Both the position numbers and the translations under genes were made by a program. A stretch of 64,000 nt of DNA from the NCBI GenBank assembly GCA_023634235.1, contig JAMKCF010000015.1, positions 5,619,698 to 5,683,697 on the forward strand, given 5' to 3'. Shown here in pieces: positions 20,759 through 30,690 of this stretch. This DNA is from Pisaster brevispinus. Its lineage: Eukaryota; Echinodermata; Asteroidea; Forcipulatida; Asteriidae. Position 1 is the stretch's first letter. Each line of letters starts with the position of its first letter. The notes beneath the pieces are model-generated. The model was not told where the DNA came from and searched no databases. It worked only from the letters and a program-made list of their open reading frames with translations.

Positions 20759-22147
20759 TTAGGTTTGCAGGTTGCCTTTGTGTGCAGCAATTGTCCTCCT
20801 TGAAACCGGGCTCTTTCTTTTCTGTAACTCCCAAGCCCACTTTCGCTTCATCACTTCCCCTCTCTTGATGAGATCACGTTTTTCCGACTCCAAGCCGACA
20901 ATCTTGTCCTGCAACTTTTCGATCTGCTTGTCGAACTTCTCCACTCCGTCATGCCAATCCACCTTTGTCCTCTCAATGGTGATTAACGCCACCTGTTCCT
21001 TTAGAATGGTCACATTGACATCAATGTCTGCGATGCGATTCACACGCTCCTTCCTTGTCAATTGCTTCTCTCTGTTGATGCCACCCGGTTGGAACAGCTT
21101 GCTTCTTGTTTCGTTAGATCGGGTGTACTTGTAGCCGCTGTAGTACACCCTCCTCTGAGCCTCAGTGAAAAGCTCGCCTCTACTATCCAACAAACAGGGG
21201 TTTTCCAAGGCTGCTCTGAATGCCATCTCGTTCATTTTAATTTGGTAGTTGGTAAACATTATAGGCTTATCCCGTCCAAATATCATAGAGGCCTTTCTCA
21301 GTTCTGCCATTTCAGTGCTTTCTACATTCAGTCCTTTCTTGGGATTACACTCCTGGGTTGCACCTCCTTGGATTGAAGACAAGGTAGAAGTCAACTCGCG
21401 TCTCTCATCTTCGATCACGGTGTCCACAAGGGCTTCTAAGTTAGCAACCACCTGGGAAGAGTCAACAGTTTGGTCATCGGTCTGTTCACTGGGATTTTTC
21501 TCCAGTGTTTGAGACCCTGGTTGGTCACTTAAATATTGAGCCTCCGATGAAGCTGCCTGATAGACAGTTTGTGCACTGTACGAGTGTTCACTAAAAGTAA
21601 CATCTCTTGGAATCAATTCAGTATTTGCAACTTTTCTAACCCTTTTTTTTCCAGCATACTTGTAACCACTTCGAGCAAGTGCCTCCTGGGACAGTTTTAA
21701 CAGTTTTCCTCGGTTCTTAAGAAGCTCTGGATTTTCCAAAGCAATCTTGTGGGAACACTTATTGATCGCCCTGCGGTACTTTGTGAGAGTTTTCTTAAAG
21801 ATTTGTGATGCGTACTTAAATTCTTTCTCAGTCATCTTCTCCACTGCTGGGGACGCGTCAGCACACAGTGCATCCTCAGCCTCAGGCACTGTTGCAGTTT
21901 TCCTCAGACTTTTAAAATGGAGTTGGTACTTTTCCTTGGCCTCTACTTTGTGGTTGTTGTCTACATCAATGAACTCTTCAAAGTCCTTACAGTAGACCAT
22001 GAAGCGCTCCAAGTAGGCTTCTCCGACAGGGTACATCATCTTGGCTTGGTCTTGGATTTCTCTGACAGTCTTGACCTTAGATGTTTTCTTCAGCTTGTTT
22101 TCATCATCCAGAAAGATGGAAACAAGAACCAGATGGTTTTCCATCAT
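20759..22147 (-). CDS. Unrecognised beta-grasp / twin-GYKY-repeat / coiled-coil protein, paralogue 2 (462 aa)
   Basis: Single-coding-exon paralogue of the 509-aa gene 3.4 kb away, same strand and same architecture. N-terminal domain at 5-79 (HLVLVSIFLDDENKLKK, RFMVYCKDFEEFIDVD), first repeat at 110-164 (IALENPELLKNRGKLLKLS to SGYKYAG), acidic Ser/Gln/Glu linker at 185-275, second repeat at 281-343 (AALENPCLLDSRGELFTEA to SGYKYTR), then the near-identical TRSKLFQPGG block, coiled coil at 372-430 and a basic end. Shorter mainly through losses in the linkers and C-terminal tail. The strongest conservation is in the N-terminal domain and both repeats, pointing to constrained protein function. Start is MM at 22147-22142; a splice acceptor (TTACTGCAG) sits 7 bases upstream. 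The shared acceptor position argues for tandem duplication of an intron-containing gene, not retroposition. Confidence 0.85.
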   Translation of the reverse strand: MMENHLVLVSIFLDDENKLKKTSKVKTVREIQDQAKMMYPVGEAYLERFMVYCKDFEEFIDVDNNHKVEAKEKYQLHFKSLRKTATVPEAEDALCADASPAVEKMTEKEFKYASQIFKKTLTKYRRAINKCSHKIALENPELLKNRGKLLKLSQEALARSGYKYAGKKRVRKVANTELIPRDVTFSEHSYSAQTVYQAASSEAQYLSDQPGSQTLEKNPSEQTDDQTVDSSQVVANLEALVDTVIEDERRELTSTLSSIQGGATQECNPKKGLNVESTEMAELRKASMIFGRDKPIMFTNYQIKMNEMAFRAALENPCLLDSRGELFTEAQRRVYYSGYKYTRSNETRSKLFQPGGINREKQLTRKERVNRIADIDVNVTILKEQVALITIERTKVDWHDGVEKFDKQIEKLQDKIVGLESEKRDLIKRGEVMKRKWAWELQKRKSPVSRRTIAAHKGNLQT

Positions 22148-22154
22148 TTAAGAC
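22148..22154 (-). other. 5' UTR end of paralogue 2 with splice acceptor
   Basis: CCTTACTGCAG on the - strand ends at 22155, seven bases before the first ATG. The matching noncoding first exon was not located. Confidence 0.45.
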
Positions 22155-25100
22155 CTGCAGTAAGGATAGCGAGAAAAAAATTAGTATATTTTCAAAAAAC
22201 AAAAGCTGTTGTTTGTTGTTGCACAATTCAGATGCTATTTAAGAAAACTACCATCACAACTAAAAATTTGTGATTGGACTTATGTACAAGGACATAGTTG
22301 TCAAAACCGATATTAAAATTATAACATTAAACAATTATTACTTAAAAATTATTAGTGCACAAATTTGAAGAAAAAAATGTGGGCAGTGACATGCAATATA
22401 TGCACATACCGGCTTAATTAACTTCCTGTGGGCTAATTTCAAAGTTCCGTAAATTACTAAGAGCAAAAAACTTGCTGAAGCACAAAACATGGCATTTGGA
22501 ATGTTTTTATTGGCATTTTTTTACACTGTGTTCAGCGCCTTAATCATCTTTTCAGGCGAATTTTGGCAGTATACAAATATTTAATTGACTTGTGAAAGAA
22601 TGGCCGCATCCAAATCAAGTGACTTTGGCTTTTTCTGTGGCCACTGGCAGAAGCAAAAACATTGAAGAATTTGAGTTTTCAGCAATCCAGCAATAAGCCA
22701 CTGCTGAAACCATGAATGGGGGACTTTTGGGACGCTAGGTGGCGCAGACTTACCAGGTAAATCCATTGGTCTCAGTGATGTGTGCATGCTCACAACTGCG
22801 CAAACACCGGAAATTTACCTGGTAATTGGCAAGTCTGCTGCTAGTGCTAGTCCTAGAACAATGAGGAGGTTCCTTCTGCAATCATTTCCTCATGGAGACG
22901 ATAGCGGAACGAACCTCATTTAAAGTTCTCGGAGTAGTCTGCTGCCACCTAGCATTCCAAAGTCTCACATTATTCAGACATGGCCTAGTGTACTAGGACA
23001 GGTTAATACTTTAATGTACCTAACTAGCCATTATTTAATAATCACTAAACACTTGATTACTGTAAAAAAAATTGTATTGTTACAAAGCAGCCATAGAGAG
23101 AAAGGACATCTCTCCTACTCCTAGACCTATATGAGGCTCGTTCCGCTATGAACAAACCATCGCTCTTAACTTCTAGGATTTTAAATTAAGTACTAATCCG
23201 ACTGGTGTCCTACACAGTCAGACAGTACTGCATTTTATTTTAACTTGAGATGAGTTGAAGTTTTTGCCCAAAAAGATTGAATAACTAAGAAGATTACGAA
23301 CGACGAAAGAAGGTCTAACAAGAGTGTAGCACTAGCAGTAGCCCACCTTATTGGGCTGTATGTTATTATTTAAATGTTTGTTATTGTTAATATAGTATAC
23401 ACTCTCTTTTTGTCTTTGAAGTTTCAACAACCAGACAACGGTCTTGAAATTGTATCTTCTCTCTATAGTATATGTATCATAAGGACAGCCCTGGTTGCCT
23501 GCTCATCACACAGCCACAGCAGGGGCTTGCAACTAACATAAAATGCACAATATGTATCTACCTTTACTTTAGAGCAAAATCTTCAGGGGAAACCGTTTTC
23601 TTCACAACAAACAGGACGCAAACATCTTCCTAAAAACTTGAAAACTCTTTCTAAACTTTCGCAGAAGAGCTTCAACACGACACTGATGTAGAGAACATGT
23701 ACATGTACATGTATGTAGCTTCGCTTTGTATTGATTACAATGTTATTGCAACAATGAAGTCAGGGGTGTATACAATAGTTTTTTTCCAACAACAGAGGTC
23801 GCTATTTTGTTTTTAGCGGCGTCGAAATGCCCGTTCGTTCGCTCGAGCAATGGCAAAGTTGACGAGTTGCGTCTACAGCTTGGATTAGGGCGTTTTTCAT
23901 ACTAGAGATCAGTGGTTTTTCATACTGTTCGCATGCTAAAGAAGTATAATCTGCATGAGCTGACGATGACCGCTCTGAACGGGGATACTTGAAGTTCGTT
24001 TCTCAAGCCACCACGGGACGGCTGACGCCCTAATAATGGACTCAAGAGCGAGAGACATAACTTATCTTCAGCCTTTGGCTTGCAGTGACCAGTCGCTTTC
24101 ATGGGATTCCCTTGAATTCCACTACCACGCAGAGTTTCCCGTCTTCCCTCGATACCCGGCCGGACTCCTTTCAGTTTTGCTTATTCGCACCAGCAGAGGG
24201 AGAGTTATCTTTTGCTTAATTATTCGCACCAGCAGAGGAAGGTTTATCTTCTTTTTTTAAAGTTATGAGGTCAAGCTATTTTTATAACGATCAGAAAAAT
24301 CCCTTGTACAAGTTTGATGTGGCAAGCTGAAATTATCTGTCCCCCCAAACGGCGAATCGTGTATACATTTCTAGAGCTGCGTTGTACGGCTCTGGAAGTT
24401 ACTGTCTGATAGCGCCCTCTTTCGAATCATGTTCCTTCAGCCCATTTGCCGTAAGGGGTACTCACACAAACAACCTAAAGGATCGGGTTTGTGGGGTCCT
24501 GCTATTATTGTTCTAATATTCCCCTTTTCTCTAAAGAATTCCTATGAGAAAGGATTCCATTCGAAGTATTGGACAATGTTTCACCCGTTATCTGATTTCT
24601 GAGGGTTGATGTCTGTTCGCGAATGCTGCGGCAGGAGATGTGATTGGTACCCGGCCCGCTGTCACGTGGAAGATTCGATTATCTTATGAACATACTGTGA
24701 CAGTTGTTGCTGTTTTCCCAGCAACTAGACACTGTATCCAGCTGAACCTTTATTTATTTATTGTGCCTATGGTTCACCATTACGTTGACAAAACCAATCT
24801 ATAACCTTACCTAGGCAGGATGTACTGTTAATGACCATAAAAATTTACTTGGTTAAGAGCAATGGATAGTGATGTAATAATATATTTTTAGAGAAAGAGG
24901 TTATCACACACAATTTGAATCTGAGCAGCTTTTCTCATGCATTATTTCTTTGCAACAAGGGTGTTTTGGGTTTTTTCTTTTTTCATTATTTACTTGTAAC
25001 TTCGATGACCAATTGGGTATAAATTTTTACAGGTTTATTTTTTTATGCATTAGAATGCACCAAGTGGGGATACTGGTCTTTGACAATACCCAAAGTATAC

Positions 25101-25284
25101 ACTGCTTTTAAAACATACATGAATTGTTGGTCAGTAATGACAATTTCTTTCGAAAGAGTTTTGGGTTTTTTTTTTTTGGTAGGGTAGAGTCAAAAAAAGA
25201 GAGAATCCCTGCGTCCCTAAGTTGTAGGTGTTCCACAAAAGAAGTTGACAGGTGTTCTCAACATATTCTGTTGAGAGTTTTGTG
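22155..25284. other. Stretch between paralogue 2 and GST-B
   Basis: No coding exon recognised. Holds an inverted-repeat element at 22721-22965, an ACATGT-repeat patch near 23695-23715, a degraded AGATTCTGTCCC-type element around 24.35-24.64 kb, and, from about 24.13 kb, the left end of the GST-B duplication unit. Confidence 0.55.
22721..22965. mobile_element. Inverted-repeat element with GGACGCTAGGTGGC ends
   Basis: Left end GACTTTTGGGACGCTAGGTG then GCGCAGACT is mirrored by the right end AGTCTGCTGCCACCTAGC then ATTCCAAAGTCTC. The interior contains a second inverted pair, ACCAGGTAAAT / ATTTACCTGGT. A solo end, TCTGCTGCCACCTAGCGTCC, occurs near 47120. Confidence 0.65.
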
Positions 25285-25290
25285 TTTATT
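25285..25290 (-). terminator. Polyadenylation signal AATAAA of GST-B
   Basis: AATAAA on the - strand 88 bases beyond the ancestral stop position; conserved at the equivalent place in GST-C. Confidence 0.55.
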
Positions 25291-25377
25291 GTCACTCGAA
25301 GATCATTCGAAGTTGCTACTTCTGTCCCCCCATCACAAGGTGTACTAAAGACGTCGTGTGTTCACGCATAATGCTTT

Positions 25378-25540
25378 TCACCAAGACGTCACGGGCGAAT
25401 CTTCCGCCACTCGGCTACGGCCGGGTTTGTCGCGACTCGGTCGAACAGGGCTTTCAGCTCGGGGAACTTTTCCATGGAGTTCGGAAAGTAGATTTCGGTA
25501 AACTCAACCATGGCGAAGAATGTACGTCTGCTGCGGTCAA
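25378..25540 (-). pseudogene. GST-B exon 5 (two separate single-base losses)
   Basis: LTAADVH is followed by TCTTCG where GST-C has TTCTTCTCC, shifting the frame; a second loss near the C-terminus (CGCCCGTGACG against CGCCCCTTGACA) does not restore it. Confidence 0.8.
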
Positions 25541-25639
25541 CTGGAATACAGAGAGATAATACGAAAAGCGATCATACTTTCGGGTATAATAATCAATCGT
25601 CTCCTTGCAAAGATCTACCACTACCAGTAGCCTATAGTA

Positions 25640-25920
25640 ACCTTATTGTCCAAATGCGAATCCGTTGTTACGTTTTCAAATTCCGTTATTACGGATTCAC
25701 GATCTGGTTGTTACGGATTCGCAATCCGTTAAATAACGGATTGCGAATCCTTATGGGATCGTAATCCGTACGGATTACGATCCGTTATTAAGGATTCACT
25801 CAAACCCTTATTACAAATTCACAAACTGTTATTGCGGACAATAGCAAATCCGTAATAACGGTTTGTGAATCAGCAATGCACTGTGAATCCGTGATAACGG
25901 ATAGGAAATGTATTTTGTTG
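25640..25920. repeat. Cluster of nested short palindromes (TAACGGATT repeats)
   Basis: In GST-B intron 4. A perfect 17-bp-arm palindrome (GGATTCGCAATCCGTTA with a 2-base centre) lies at 25715-25750 and a perfect 28-base palindrome (half-site GGATCGTAATCCGT) at 25756-25783. Variants of CGGATT or AATCCG recur many times across 280 bases. Confidence 0.75.
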
Positions 25921-26536
25921 TCGGCGCTATTAAGGGACGTTCGTACATAACTTGAGGGCGGTAGAAACATCAAAAATTGTTCTCATGTGAAATGGTTCCA
26001 GGTCAGGGAGTACTAGGCTGGAGGATTCGAAGCCGGTGTCAGATTCAACTCAGTCCCAGTCCACATGAACTCGACTACAACACTGACCAGTGTCAAGTTC
26101 GCGCAAACACCAATAGTTAACTAATGGTTGTTTAGTGAGTGCGTCGGGCATGCGCACAAAAGTTGTAGTGCGAACGACTCTAGTCATTTCATGTCATCGC
26201 GACCAGCGATTAACGTACGTTATCGTTTTCGTATAACTGGTCCACTCTGCACTGTGCAATGAAAACGGCTATCATGAGAACCAGCGATGAGACCAACCCC
26301 GGTAGGCTGGTTCCAAATAGTCGACTAAAGCGTAGTCCAACTATCGTCGACTAGACTTGGTTCTGGCTAAAATAGTCGAACTGTGGTCAACATAGTCTTT
26401 GCGCAAACTTGTCCTAGTGCGGCTGCTATGAGAAGGGGCGTGTCCTTTAGATGTGATCAAAAGACCTCGTAAGCTAGGTACCTGGGGTTTTACAAATTTT
26501 AAGAAACCCAATGATGATATAGGATAAGAGCCTCAC

Positions 26537-26642
26537 CTTATCCCACGAAGTAGTCTCCTGCGTGGTCCAGCTCCAGCAGTCTGGTCAGTCGTTGATACAT
26601 TAGTGGTACCGCCACCTCCTGGAAGTTCTTAGTGTGTTTTGC
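26537..26642 (-). pseudogene. GST-B exon 4 (two bases short, in-frame stop)
   Basis: AKHTKNFQEVAVPLMYQRL through GDYFVG is open, then GGATAAG replaces GGAGACAAG of GST-C, giving TAA right before the donor GTGAGG. Confidence 0.8.
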
Positions 26643-27016
26643 CTGTCGGGTATGTGGATCATAAAAACAGATGAAGCTGGGGGAAAGAACGTCCGCCTAT
26701 GAAATGAAGTCATGCAATAAAACACAAACACACCCAACCTTGTGTCACTTATAGGGGCTGCAACCTTTGTTTTTAGGCCTCGTACCCAGCTCTTGCTGAT
26801 CATAACCTCGTCTCTTTTCATCCAATACAGCAACCAGGTGTATTTACGCGCACCCACGTCCGGTATTAAACCACATTCATATGGCCCCTGTGTACACGCC
26901 CCCACATTGTAAGTAGCTTTGATAACCATTTTCTTTGCTGGGTTTTAGGGGCCTATCCCACTCTGTTTTTGAACCCCATCCCCCGATCGGGTTCATGAAA
27001 TTTTAATAGTCATCAC

Positions 27017-27132
27017 CTTCTCCTCTCCGGATTTGGACGAGTAGACGAGATCCCAGGGTGTCATGATGTCATCAGTCGTCTCGATTACCGTATCGATACA
27101 GAGGCCCTCGATGTCGTCCTTCCCATAAAACC
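27017..27132 (-). pseudogene. GST-B exon 3 (intact)
   Basis: GFYGKDDIEGLCIDTVIE through SGEEK. Full 116-base length with acceptor TGTGGCAG and donor GTGATG. Confidence 0.8.
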
Positions 27133-27246
27133 CTGCCACACAAAGCGTCAGTGTTAGTTTTTGTTGTTGAAGATAGACCCTGTCACATCATTTATAAATT
27201 GACCTGATATATTCCACGGGTATTTCCTGACAGACAAAAGTACATA

Positions 27247-27386
27247 AGGTCGTGTCCGAAACGGCGACTTCGGCTACAGCGGCTACAGCTACAGCTAGAT
27301 CAGCGCGTCTGCCAGTGTTGAAGAATAGGCAGACGCGCGCGATCTAGCCGTAGCTGTAGCCGAAGTCGCCGTTTCGGACACGGCCT
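27247..27386. mobile_element. Fold-back element in GST-B intron 2
   Basis: AGGTCGTGTCCGAAACGGCG then ACTTCGGCTACAG at the left is mirrored at the right by CTGTAGCCGAAGT then CGCCGTTTCGGACACGGCCT. Arms of about 60 bases differ mainly by a 9-base CGGCTACAG duplication in the left arm. Absent from the equivalent intron of GST-C, where flanking sequence runs straight through. Confidence 0.78.
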
Positions 27387-27638
27387 ATCTTTCATGCATG
27401 TAGCTATACACACAAGCCTTTACACTCTCAATTGACGCATCTCTTTTTACACAACCAACTGCAAAGAACTTTAAAACCTGTTCTCGACAATGTTCATGAC
27501 ACGAGATTGCAAACATTGTGCGCATTGTATATTTTGCGAGTTGGGATGTCCTCTCGGGAACACCGTATAATGAGTGTGAAGGCACGACCGTGTACTTTAG
27601 CGGGGAGCCGGCCAGAAACCGTCTCAATGTGCTCTTAC

Positions 27639-27730
27639 CAAATGTTTTGGCAGGTAACGGAGGATAGCTTTGCTCTGGCCAAATTTCCTGCCATCAATCT
27701 CCAACATGGGGACTTGAAGAATCGGAATAG
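27639..27730 (-). pseudogene. GST-B exon 2 (one base short)
   Basis: IPILQVPMLEIDGRKFGQSK is open, then CTGCCAAAACATTTG replaces the CTGGCCAAAACATACG of GST-C; one G is missing and the downstream frame shifts. Confidence 0.8.
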
Positions 27731-27795
27731 CTGGGCGTTAAAAAAACAAACATTAATAGTTTATACTTATTATGGATTTGTCATCACTTCGCACT

Positions 27796-27993
27796 GGGCA
27801 CAACTTCATAGTGCTGCTTAATCACAAAAGCAGCCAAGCACTACAAAGTTATGCTTACCAGAATAAGGTCACCAGCTAAAATACCAGGTCATTTGTACCC
27901 TCTTGGACTGGTACCCTGCCTGCTCACTTTGCTGAGCGGAAAATCGTTAAGCAATTATTGCCTGCTATAAGGAGCTCTATGAAATTTGGCCTT
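27796..27993. repeat. GGGCCCAATTTCATAGAGCTGC-family repeat, copy 3
   Basis: In GST-B intron 1, ending GAGCTCTATGAAATTTGGCC. GST-C has a matching copy at 32644-32830, so this insertion predates the duplication. Confidence 0.7.
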
Positions 27994-28351
27994 GGTCTCG
28001 TTTCATGTTTAGACGTACGTAGGGCCTATCGCTATCCGGGGTGCAACACCGGATTGAATAAAGGCTAACACCAACGTGTCCTTGTAACTTCAGTTGCATA
28101 AGAAACTTGGGTGTTCCCTTTGGCCAAGTTTAGGGTCAGTGTGAACAGGAAACTGACACAGCGGTCTTGAAGCCGTCTATTTTTTATGAAGATAACTGAC
28201 GTGAATGTAAAAAAACAAGCACAATATTGTCTGCATGTAAATGGAGAACTATTTTTAAAAACCTCGACATTATCGTGTTAAAGCTGATAAAATATAACAC
28301 TTTACTCTGGTAGTTTTAATCTAAAAAATCCAAAATTTCCAATTGGGTGGC

Positions 28352-28491
28352 ATGAAGCTTGGCCTCACATTCTACCAGTGGCGTAACTAGGAGAGGGGCA
28401 CGGGAGGCACGCGCCCCCACCCCCAATTGATGTCCGTACCTCTCCCCCCATCCTAGTTACGCCACTGATAGAATGTGAGACTAAGCTTCAT
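28352..28491. repeat. Inverted repeat of the GTGGCGTAAC family
   Basis: ATGAAGCTTGGCCTCACATT / GTGGCGTAACTAGGA at the left mirrors TCCTAGTTACGCCAC / GAATGTGAGACTAAGCTTCA at the right, giving arms of about 41 bases with a C-rich centre. GST-C has a diverged equivalent near 34.1-34.2 kb. Confidence 0.7.
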
Positions 28492-28690
28492 TATAGTTTA
28501 CTCGTTTAAACAGACAAAAATTCTAGAGAGGAAAAAAACAACTATCTTTTTTTCATAGCCAGCCTCTCTTCCGAATAGGACCCGTAACTTCCAGCAGCTG
28601 TGTTTGTGACCATGTTAATTTAAACTTTACAGTAAACCAACTTCAGACTATACTCCGATCATTTTATTTAAACAATCCCTGAATACTTAC

Positions 28691-28823
28691 ATGGTTTAAT
28701 CGCCGGCCATTGATCCTCCTCGAATCGGCAGTCGTCGAACTCCACGCCGGCCAGTCTAAACATGATTCTAATGGACTCGGCAAGTCCCCTGCCGTTAAAG
28801 TAATGCAACTTGTACTGCGCCAT
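28691..28823 (-). pseudogene. GST-B exon 1 (intact)
   Basis: MAQYKLHYFNGRGLAESI through DQWPAIKP, donor GTAAGTAT. Same 133-base length as in GST-A and GST-C. Confidence 0.85.
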
Positions 28824-28849
28824 CTTTTTTCTTTTTTTTCACGGTGATG

Positions 28850-28967
28850 TTGTTCCGTCCCAACTTGACAATCGTCCCAACTATAGTTGGGACTGGTCCC
28901 AACTTGAGTGTTAAAGTTGGGGCGTCCCAACTATAGTTGGGACAATTGTCAAGTTGGGACGGAACAA
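28850..28967. mobile_element. Fold-back element just upstream of the GST-B start codon
   Basis: Arms of 44 bases (28850-28893 and 28924-28967) match at 43 positions; each arm itself contains the palindrome GTCCCAACTATAGTTGGGAC. It splits a stretch that is continuous in GST-C (CACGGTGAC followed by TATCCTGTG), ending 27 bases above the ATG. Confidence 0.8.
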
Positions 28968-30432
28968 TGTCACGGCCAAGGTATCCTGTGCATGTACAGT
29001 TACTATGCCAAACTGTACCCCGTACCCGTGTGAGCCTAGGTTTGACAACGGCGCATTATACACAAACCGTGCTACACTTAACGCGCTATTGTTCGATGTC
29101 AACGGATCATGTTTTTTCCTCCGTGGAACGGAACGACCTCCCTTTTGGTACCGGAGCAATTCTATTCACAAAGCTACATTTAGTTTAGATACCTCCCAAA
29201 ATAAATAATGTATCACGTTTACTGCATAGAATTTAAAGACAAAGTACACAAAAACAGTTGTTTTTTATCGAGAAAAGCAAAAAAGAAAAAAGCCATTCAT
29301 TAATATTACAGATCAGCGTGACTGATTTCAATAGACTGTGCAAGTCTAGGGTTGCACGTATTCGCACTTCCAGGACCAAGTTGGTCACAACCATAGGTGC
29401 GCAATTCTGCTTCTTTAAATAGTGTAACGTAGTTTATGGCTATAAAATATTATATCGTATTGTTGGAAAAGTCTAATTTAGCCATATGAACGTAAAATGA
29501 ATTTAATGAACAGTGTTTTTGTGAATCTTACAAACAGCGCCCTCATTAGCCCAACATAGGCTATGGCATAATTGAAAACTCTCAACCAGTAAACTCGATC
29601 TTCACCAAAATGTCCTAACAAACCACGGGACTTTAAATGCACTCAAACTTCAGCTATACTCTTCTCTAAATCTGATATGTTTTTATCTTCTCTATTTTAA
29701 CGTGGGTCAGACAGCTTTTAAGATTTCCCGTCCTCCCGGAGCCGGTATTACGTCATACCCGGACTTCGTTCAGTTTCGTTTGTAGGATAAGGAGTTGCAT
29801 TACCTGTTTTTGCTATTTGTTTGTATATATTTTGTTTTAGGTCAAGCTCTTTTTATAAGGATCGAGGAAATCCATCGTACAAGGCCGGCGGGGTCATTCA
29901 AGAGATTCTGCGTCTTTCCAACACACAGACTGATGGCCGTCTTTTGATTGACTTCCTTCAGCCCATGTTAGTTTACCGTAAGGGGGGCACTCACAGGGGA
30001 ACAAAATCCCCTTACGACATCGGTCTATCACGTGAGCAAGGGAGACCCCTTTATTGGGATGCCCCCTTGAGAATCTTCATTAGCCCGAAGGATCAAGGAC
30101 AACATATGTGTAAACGTCAAACAAAACTATAACATCGAAGCTTTATGATTAGAAAATCAGATTTTTGCAATTTTATTTTGTCATTGACTCTCGATTGAAT
30201 TTCAGGCAACAGTTGTTTGATATTAAAACAACTATCAACCCTCGTCCCAACATAAATCACACGTGTACACTTAAACCTTTCAGTATCTGCTTAAAGACCA
30301 TTTTTCAATATTGATCAATTCTTTTGAAAGAGTCCTTTGCAGGGTAGAGTCAGGAAGGAGGTGATTGTTCCCTGCATTCACAAAAAATTGACAGGTGTTC
30401 TCAACATATTTTATTCTGTTGAGAGTTCTGTG

Positions 30433-30438
30433 TTTATT
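30433..30438 (-). terminator. Polyadenylation signal AATAAA of GST-C
   Basis: AATAAA on the - strand 88 bases past the stop, at the same distance as in GST-B; a second AATAAA at 30410-30415 is unique to this copy. Confidence 0.55.
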
Positions 30439-30525
30439 GTCATTTTGAAGATCACCCAAAGTTACTACTTCTGTCCCCCATCACAAGGTACACTAAAGAC
30501 GTCGTGTGTTCACGCATAATGCTTT

Positions 30526-30690
30526 TCACCAAGATGTCAAGGGGCGAATCTTCCGCCACTCGGCTACGGCCGGGTTTGTCGCGACTCGGTCGAACAGGGC
30601 CTTCAGCTTGGGGAACTTTTCCATGGAGTTCGGGAAGTAGATTTCTGTAAACTCAGCCATGGAGAAGAAATGTACGTCTGCCGCGGTCAA
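30526..30690 (-). CDS. GST-C exon 5
   Basis: Acceptor TACATTCCAG. LTAADVHFFSMAEFTEIYF through RPLTSW and TGA. Confidence 0.93.
   Translation of the reverse strand: MTAADVHFFSMAEFTEIYFPNSMEKFPKLKALFDRVATNPAVAEWRKIRPLTSW

Larger units (their letters stand above)
25378..28823 (-). pseudogene. Sigma-class GST / HPGDS-like copy with frame breaks (GST-B)
   Basis: Five-exon copy, in transcript order 28691-28823, 27639-27730, 27017-27132, 26537-26642 and 25378-25540, highly similar to GST-C in exons, introns and 3' flank. Compared with GST-C and GST-A, exon 2 is 92 not 93 bases, exon 4 is 106 not 108 and exon 5 is 163 not 165. The losses are: one G before the CCAAAA near the end of exon 2; two bases at the end of exon 4, making GTG GGA TAA; one T of a TTT run in exon 5; one base near the stop. 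Exons 1 and 3 are intact, including MAQYKLHYFNGRG with Tyr8. The expected 204-aa protein cannot be read. Three of the four changes are single bases in short homopolymers, so assembly error is a real alternative; the exon-4 loss is not of that type. Splice sites are all preserved, suggesting recent decay or a correctable consensus. Confidence 0.75.
24133..29640. repeat. GST-B duplication unit
   Basis: Colinear with 29725-35645. Shared anchors: TTTCCCGTC and TCAAGCTATTTTTATAACGA at the left, the 3' flank CAAGGTGTACTAAAGACGTC, the intron block GAATAAAGGCTAACACCAAC, and the right-end block ACAGATCAGCGTGACTGATT plus TCTTACAAACAGCGCC. Confidence 0.75.

Noticed and set aside
22581..22793. 70-codon ORF upstream of the 462-aa gene
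   Set aside because: Overlaps the end of an inverted-repeat element and shows no family resemblance.
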